Below, piece after piece: positions 59,177 to 64,000 of a stretch of 64,000 nt of DNA (the first letter of the stretch is position 1; each line of letters begins with the position of its first letter). The DNA is from Glebionis coronaria (taxonomy: Eukaryota; Streptophyta; Magnoliopsida; Asterales; Asteraceae). The notes below the pieces were generated by a model. The model was not told the origin of the DNA, did not search any database, and saw nothing but the letters and a program-made list of their open reading frames with translations. Where the stretch lies: positions 83,782,196 through 83,846,195 of the forward strand of contig CM046878.1 in assembly GCA_025667525.1 (NCBI GenBank), in the 5' to 3' direction. A program made the position numbers and the translations under genes.

Positions 59177-62100
59177 CAAAGATTTTTTGAATAAATTGTT
59201 GCTTGCATTCAAGCGAAATACAATGTGTTTGAATCTCATCAAAACGTTTTGAAAGCGAAGAATATGAATCTTGAAGTTTAAAAATTCAGCGTTAGATTCG
59301 TGACAAGTACTATCTACCACACTATCCACAGACTCAACATTATGCACAATAGAATCATTATCAACACTGTTATTCACACAGACGGAAACTAGATCATGAG
59401 ACATCACTTGATTCAGAAGCAGATCATTATGGCGTGAAACCCGTTCTATTTCAAGTAAACTGTTTTCATAAGCATCTTCCATTTCATTGAAAACACGTCT
59501 AACTTCTTCCATTTCCGAAACAAATCTTGATCAATATTACGAAGACAAGCTTTAACATTGTTTACAAACGGAACAATTTCATCTCGAAACGCAGCTCTAG
59601 TGTGCTCAAAGTTCCATTCACCTTCCGTTATGGCCGTGGCCGTCGTACGTTCCAAAATGACCTTGTCAAAATCGGCTAAGTGTTGGTGAACCGTATTTAA
59701 GTTAACGGACGCCTTACTTACCGGTGGAATTAACTTCGTTAAATCCTTTTTGACGAGTGTAGGAGACGTACTAGGAAAGTTTTCGTTTGACAAACTTTGG
59801 GGCACAAGAACTGTTAATTCTGCTAATTCCTTTTGTAAGCGAATGCGTGTCTTTTTCGAAAATTGATCTTTGTTATGTTGATCATAATCAATTGTATGGA
59901 ATTTTGAAAGCATTTTAGAATGAGTTTCATCCCCAAGTGATTGTGTCTCCTCAGTACTACGAACAAAAGGTGCTTCTTTCGATTTTCCAATTATGGTCAT
60001 ATCATAAAGACCGGGAATATATTCCTGAGCTTGTTTTGCATAACCGGGATTAGGTGGTAAATCTTGAAGACGTTTAAGTTCGAGTTCTTTAAATGATTTA
60101 GTTAAAAGATGAACCTTTTCTATGGAAGAGTATTGTTTTAAAAGCTGTTGTTCTTTGAATTTAAGAAGTTTGGTAGCATTAATTTCTGATTCAACCTTTT
60201 TAGACTCGAGAGTTTTGAAATCCATTTTAAGTTTCTGAAAATCATTGACAACCGACTCTTTTTCTTTTAATTCATTGGAAAGATTAGCTTTTAATGATTC
60301 TATTTCTTTCAAGTGTTCAATCTTTTCAAAACGAAATTGGTCAAATTCAGAACATGTTATTTTCTCTTCTTGAGGGACCATTTCAAAAGTTTTGACCTTT
60401 TCTTTATGCAACGCAAGCTCAGCAGTTAGGGTGGAATTCGTATCTACGGATTGTCTGAGGGCCATATGCATTTGATCAATAATATGTTTAGGCACCATGA
60501 CCAAATCATGTTGAGCATAAGATTCCATACCCGTCGTAGCATTTGGTTGAGGTTCACTCAAATGTGTTGGATTGGATACCACATCATTTGAGTTACTAGT
60601 CCCCGAATGCTGTTCGAGGTTGTCATTTTCATGCCCAACTTGATGTTGGTTATCATCAATATTTTTTAGATGTGGTTGGTACCTCACTGACGACATCAGA
60701 ACCGTAGTGAGAGAGATTAGCAACGAGAGCAGCTTGGGCAGAGTGAATGTCATCACAATCAGAATCATATGCGTCAAGGTCATCTGCTTGATAAGCTGCA
60801 TTAGAAGTAGAAACGACTGCAATGCCTTCAGTATCTGCTGCCCCTGGGTCTGCAAGAAATTCTAACTCCTCTGAATCCAAGATCTTCCCCTTAGACTGAG
60901 CATCAACCAAATACATCTTCTCAAGAAACCATGCATCATCCCTCCTCCTTTTCGGCTGAGTGCATTCCTTAGCCATATGACCTTGTCCTCGGCAATTGTA
61001 GCAAGTCACAACCTTTTTAGGACCAATGGGGCTTCCATTTCCATTAGCTTGAGAATTCACAGCTTGATTGTTCCCAGTCCTTGTAGGAGGTCCATATGCA
61101 TTTTGCCTTCCCTGAATAGGTTGCATCGTCACTTGACCATCTTGAACAGTGGCTTGTTGTCGAGGATTTGATGAGGTGCGGAGCTGATTGTTTGTTAGTG
61201 GAAATCCTCTAGTTGCAACAAGTTTTTACAAGTAGGCTGTGAGATGGTTTAGTGCATCAACTGGCGTATCATTTGGAGTAAAGACCGGTGGTTGGATTGG
61301 TGGAAGTTCATTAGAGTAGAAAGCTTGTGCTGGTTGTGCTTCTATTGGAAAATATCCTTGCTGAGGAGTATAGCCCAATGGAGAAGTGTTGGCTTGTGAT
61401 GGTGATGTCTGATATGGTGGTTGCTGCGGAAAGGATTGTTGATGAACACCTTGTTGAAATGCTTGCTGTGGCATCACTGGTGGTTGATAAGATGGTTGCT
61501 GATAGGTGTGTGGTAGTGGTTGCTGTAAGTATGATGGTTGTTGATAAGTATAAGCCATGTTTTGTTGAGAAGCATACATTGCAAGTGGATCATGAACTTG
61601 AGGTGTAGACAACCGAGCCTCGATCACATGGCATTCGTGTTGTTGAAGAAAAGCTTGAAGTTGATCCACATTGGTGTTATGCAAGTCCTTAGCCAATTTA
61701 ACATCCGTCACGTATTTTTTCCATTCTGAAGGAAGAGTGTTCAAATACTTGGTGTTCAATTGAAAGGTAGGAATTGTCATGCCATAGATATTGAACTCAT
61801 TCAACAATAGGGTAAATCTCAGATAGTAATCATTGAGAGTCTCCCCTGGCACATAGGCAAACTTATCAAAAGTATCATAAAGCTTACACTCTCGTTCTTG
61901 TTTAGTTAACGAGGTGCCTTGCATGAGAACACAAATTCTATCTCATAACTCTTTGGCAACTTTATGTTTGTTGACGAGTTTGTAGACATCTGTAGGAAGG
62001 GCTTGGAGAATGATGTTTGTAGCATACTTATCACATTTGTCTTGAATCTTCATATCTCCAGTCAATTCACCCGTTGTGCGACGAGTAGTTGTACCTTCCG

Positions 62101-62284
62101 TCACTGTACCATAATCTAATGGTCCATTGAGCACCGATGCCCAAATGAGATGTCCATTCTCCTTGTTCAACATATAAAGTTCCATTCGGGAAGCCCATTC
62201 CTCATACATAGTCTTCACCAACATTGGTGGACGATTATCCGTACCCGAGAGGATGGACTTATCCGTAAGAGATGTGTACTCCAT
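59177..62284 (-). pseudogene. Copia gag, N-terminal half with nucleocapsid knuckle
   Basis: Starts MEYTSLTDKSILSG at 62284. The order is an N-terminal capsid-like region (UBN2-type; KYATNIILQALP), a Gln/Pro/Tyr-rich linker (about 61600-61280), the zinc knuckle CYNCRGQGHMAKEC near 61010, the AYQADDLDAYDSDCDD segment, and long coiled coils to 59177. Breaks: TGA at 61943-61945 where the family has Trp (AKEL|W), TAA at 61226-61228, a frameshift near 60670 (SEVP versus LKNIDDNQHQ) and another near 59515 (NIDQDLF then MEEVRRVFNEME in a new frame). Gag forms the particle that packages element RNA; this copy is broken. Confidence 0.85.
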
Positions 62285-62585
62285 TTCAATAAGTTAAGAT
62301 TTACAAACTTTGATCGAACAATGAAAGAAAGTAAATGTGTTTGTTGTTGTGAGTTGAAGTCGAGAAACAATGTTAAAATCCCCTAAAATATGTTCTCAAT
62401 AAACCAAAAATTCCAAGTGGAATAATTTTGTTATCGGAATGTTGATCGGAATAGTGATCGGAATATCAGTCGGAATAGTGATCGGAATATCAGTCGAATC
62501 TCCCAAATCGGAATACCTTGATCGGAATGTACCTAGTCGGAATACTCATGAGACTGCTTTTATACATAGTCTCATCGTCCAATTA
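62285..62585 (-). promoter_or_regulatory. Copia 5' leader and putative LTR promoter
   Basis: Upstream of gag on the minus strand lie a TATA-like TATAAAAGCAG (about 62553-62563) and a stretch with six or more copies of ATTCCGA(T/C) (about 62435-62550). I could not find a primer site or an LTR boundary, so the start of the LTR is undefined. Confidence 0.4.
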
Positions 62586-64000
62586 GGGCTTAAAATGCAT
62601 TAAATATCATCAAAATACCCAAATATATGCTTGTGTTTGTTGCTTGTGTATTTTAGGTACGGATATTGAGAAAATGACAAAAGATCACAAGAATCAATAA
62701 AAACGAACACGGGAAACGAAGCCGCACGATGAACCAAGCCCTAATGAAGAATTTTCCAAAGAAAACCCTTGAAGATTTGAAGAATATTGAAGATTGGTCC
62801 TCCAAGTTTGAAGAATTGACACTTTATACCCTTGTATCTTCATAATTACAAGTTTGGTCCCTAAAGTTTGTCAAAATTACAAAAAGGACCCTTAACTTTG
62901 AAGAATTGGCAAATTTAGTCCCTCAACAAAACTAAATTGTCAATAATGGTCCTCCAAGAAGTCAACAAACAAGTCAAAGCCTTGAAGTTTGAAAACATGT
63001 CAAAATCAGTCCTTGGAATATGAAGAAATTGCATGTTTAGTCCTTGTTTCAAGTTTATAAACAAATTGTGCCAAATTTGACAAGTGTTTGAAAGATATAA
63101 CAAAAGGAAATGGGTTTTGGGCTGTTTAATGTGAAGTGCAAAAGCTTTGGGAGTCCAGGGACCTAACTTGGCCAGACAACAAACTCCCATCCACCAACCA
63201 ATACTCGCCACCTCACCCTCCACTCACTCCTCCACCAATCATATTCATCTCTTCCACCACGTCAGCATTCCACCCACCACTTTTTAAACAGATTTATTTA
63301 ACTTAATATTAAGGTGGGAAACACAAGTTTAAAACTAATCCAACCCCTAATCACAATCTAATTGCCCTGTTCACCCATCCCTTTCCCTATAAACCCTAAT
63401 CATGAATTAAGAGTAAACCAAAGGGTTAATTGTTGATTCGCTCCAGAATGATAATTAACCCTCTCCCCATCCAAACGCACACCCCAAAAACGTCACCATC
63501 TATCCCATGTGCTCTCCCCAGCTGTGCCCTGCCCCACAACTTCACATGAAGACGAATCTTTCAGAAGATCAACAATCCTCCTTCACTCCTTGCTCCCAAA
63601 GGATTCTACAAACGGCCAAGATCAATTCTCACAACTGGCGTCTTTGCTATAGTCCAAAACATTCACATGGTGATCTTGACGAAAAGTTTCAAAAAGGCAT
63701 ATGCTGAGCATCTTCAAAGGGAAAAGTAGGAAGATTACACATTAGGGTTTAGCATTATTTTCCAGCTTTCTAGAATCAATGTAAGGCTATATAAAGCCAT
63801 AGGGACTTAGCATTAGTTTTTTCTTAGCTTTTACTTTTTCTCCTGGTTCAAGCCTTGTAAATCCGTTTTATTTATTGAAATAAAATTGGTATTGAGTGTT
63901 GAAGAGAAAAGAATCAGCCATTTTACATTTCTGCATTTAATTTCCAAGTTCAATTTCAATTTAAGTTTTCTGTTTTAACTCAAGTTTTTAAATTTCTGAA
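62586..64000 (+). other. Non-coding end of window, possibly a partial LTR
   Basis: No gene. Near 62760-63060 a loosely repeated phrase ('aagtttgaagaattg', 'tttagtccct') appears several times. A TATA-like 'gctatataaagcc' at about 63788, followed by a T- and C-rich tract to the window edge, looks like an LTR promoter and leader. A second copy would lie outside the window. Confidence 0.3.

Larger units (their letters stand above)
42059..62580 (-). mobile_element. Ty1/copia retrotransposon split by a gypsy insertion
   Basis: Minus-strand gag (62284 down to 59177 and 46860 to about 45560) and pol (about 45560 to 42059) are collinear once the 12.3 kb gypsy element at 46866-59171 is set aside. The domain order protease-integrase-reverse transcriptase-RNase H defines copia. 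The gag is unusually long and coiled-coil rich, as in SIRE-like families. A TATA-like TATAAAAGCAG on the minus strand near 62555 suggests the 5' LTR promoter, but the outer ends of the element are not resolved. Lesions: stops at 61943 (TGA), 61226 (TAA) and 43502 (TAG), frameshifts near 60670, 59515 and 45545, and the insertion itself. It is not autonomous now. Confidence 0.85.

Overview
The window looks like nuclear DNA of a flowering plant: AT-rich, genes with short GT-AG introns, a plant-type histone H4 gene, a nuclear tRNA-His, and transposons of nearly every plant class. The copia element resembles families I associate with Asteraceae (daisy family). That is a recollection of family style, not a search result.

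Layout. 1-1808: AT-rich spacer with a foldback repeat. 1809-6319: a complete CACTA transposon with CCA target duplication, carrying a truncated transposase and an apparently intact Ulp1-like cysteine protease gene in five exons. 6323-14311: mostly non-coding, with a 30-bp minisatellite, a tandemly duplicated repeat, a decayed LTR remnant and a short Helitron-like element. 14320-18063: two related hAT-type MITEs with 8-bp duplications, on either side of a ~2.4 kb inverted-repeat element filled with ACATGT palindromes. 18491-20052: a Pack-MULE carrying fragments of two host genes (an MGCCVS-type N-myristoylation protein and AMP deaminase), bounded by a 9-bp duplication.

20115-31015: a large broken gene for a double-helicase protein (Sen1-like SF1 helicase, then a UvrD-like helicase, then a helical/TPR-like tail), with at least twelve exons, frameshifts, stop codons and a probable lost exon. 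The Pack-MULE sits 53 bp upstream of its start codon. 31444-31515: tRNA-His(GTG). 33796-34107 (minus): histone H4 with two unusual substitutions and recognisable histone promoter motifs. 34831-39201: LTR-like segments, a minisatellite, and a second Pack-MULE (glucosidase II alpha fragments) nested in the terminal inverted repeat of another MULE.

42059 to about 62580 (minus): a Ty1/copia element with a long gag, split by a 12.3 kb Ty3/gypsy element (46866-59171, plus strand, CGTTT target duplication). The gypsy LTRs are nearly identical, yet its interior has no usable coding capacity. 62590-64000: non-coding, perhaps part of another LTR.

The functional host genes I can support are the tRNA and histone H4; the helicase is a pseudogene. 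The rest is a layered record of transposon activity: gene-fragment capture, nesting, and elements that probably moved using proteins supplied by relatives.
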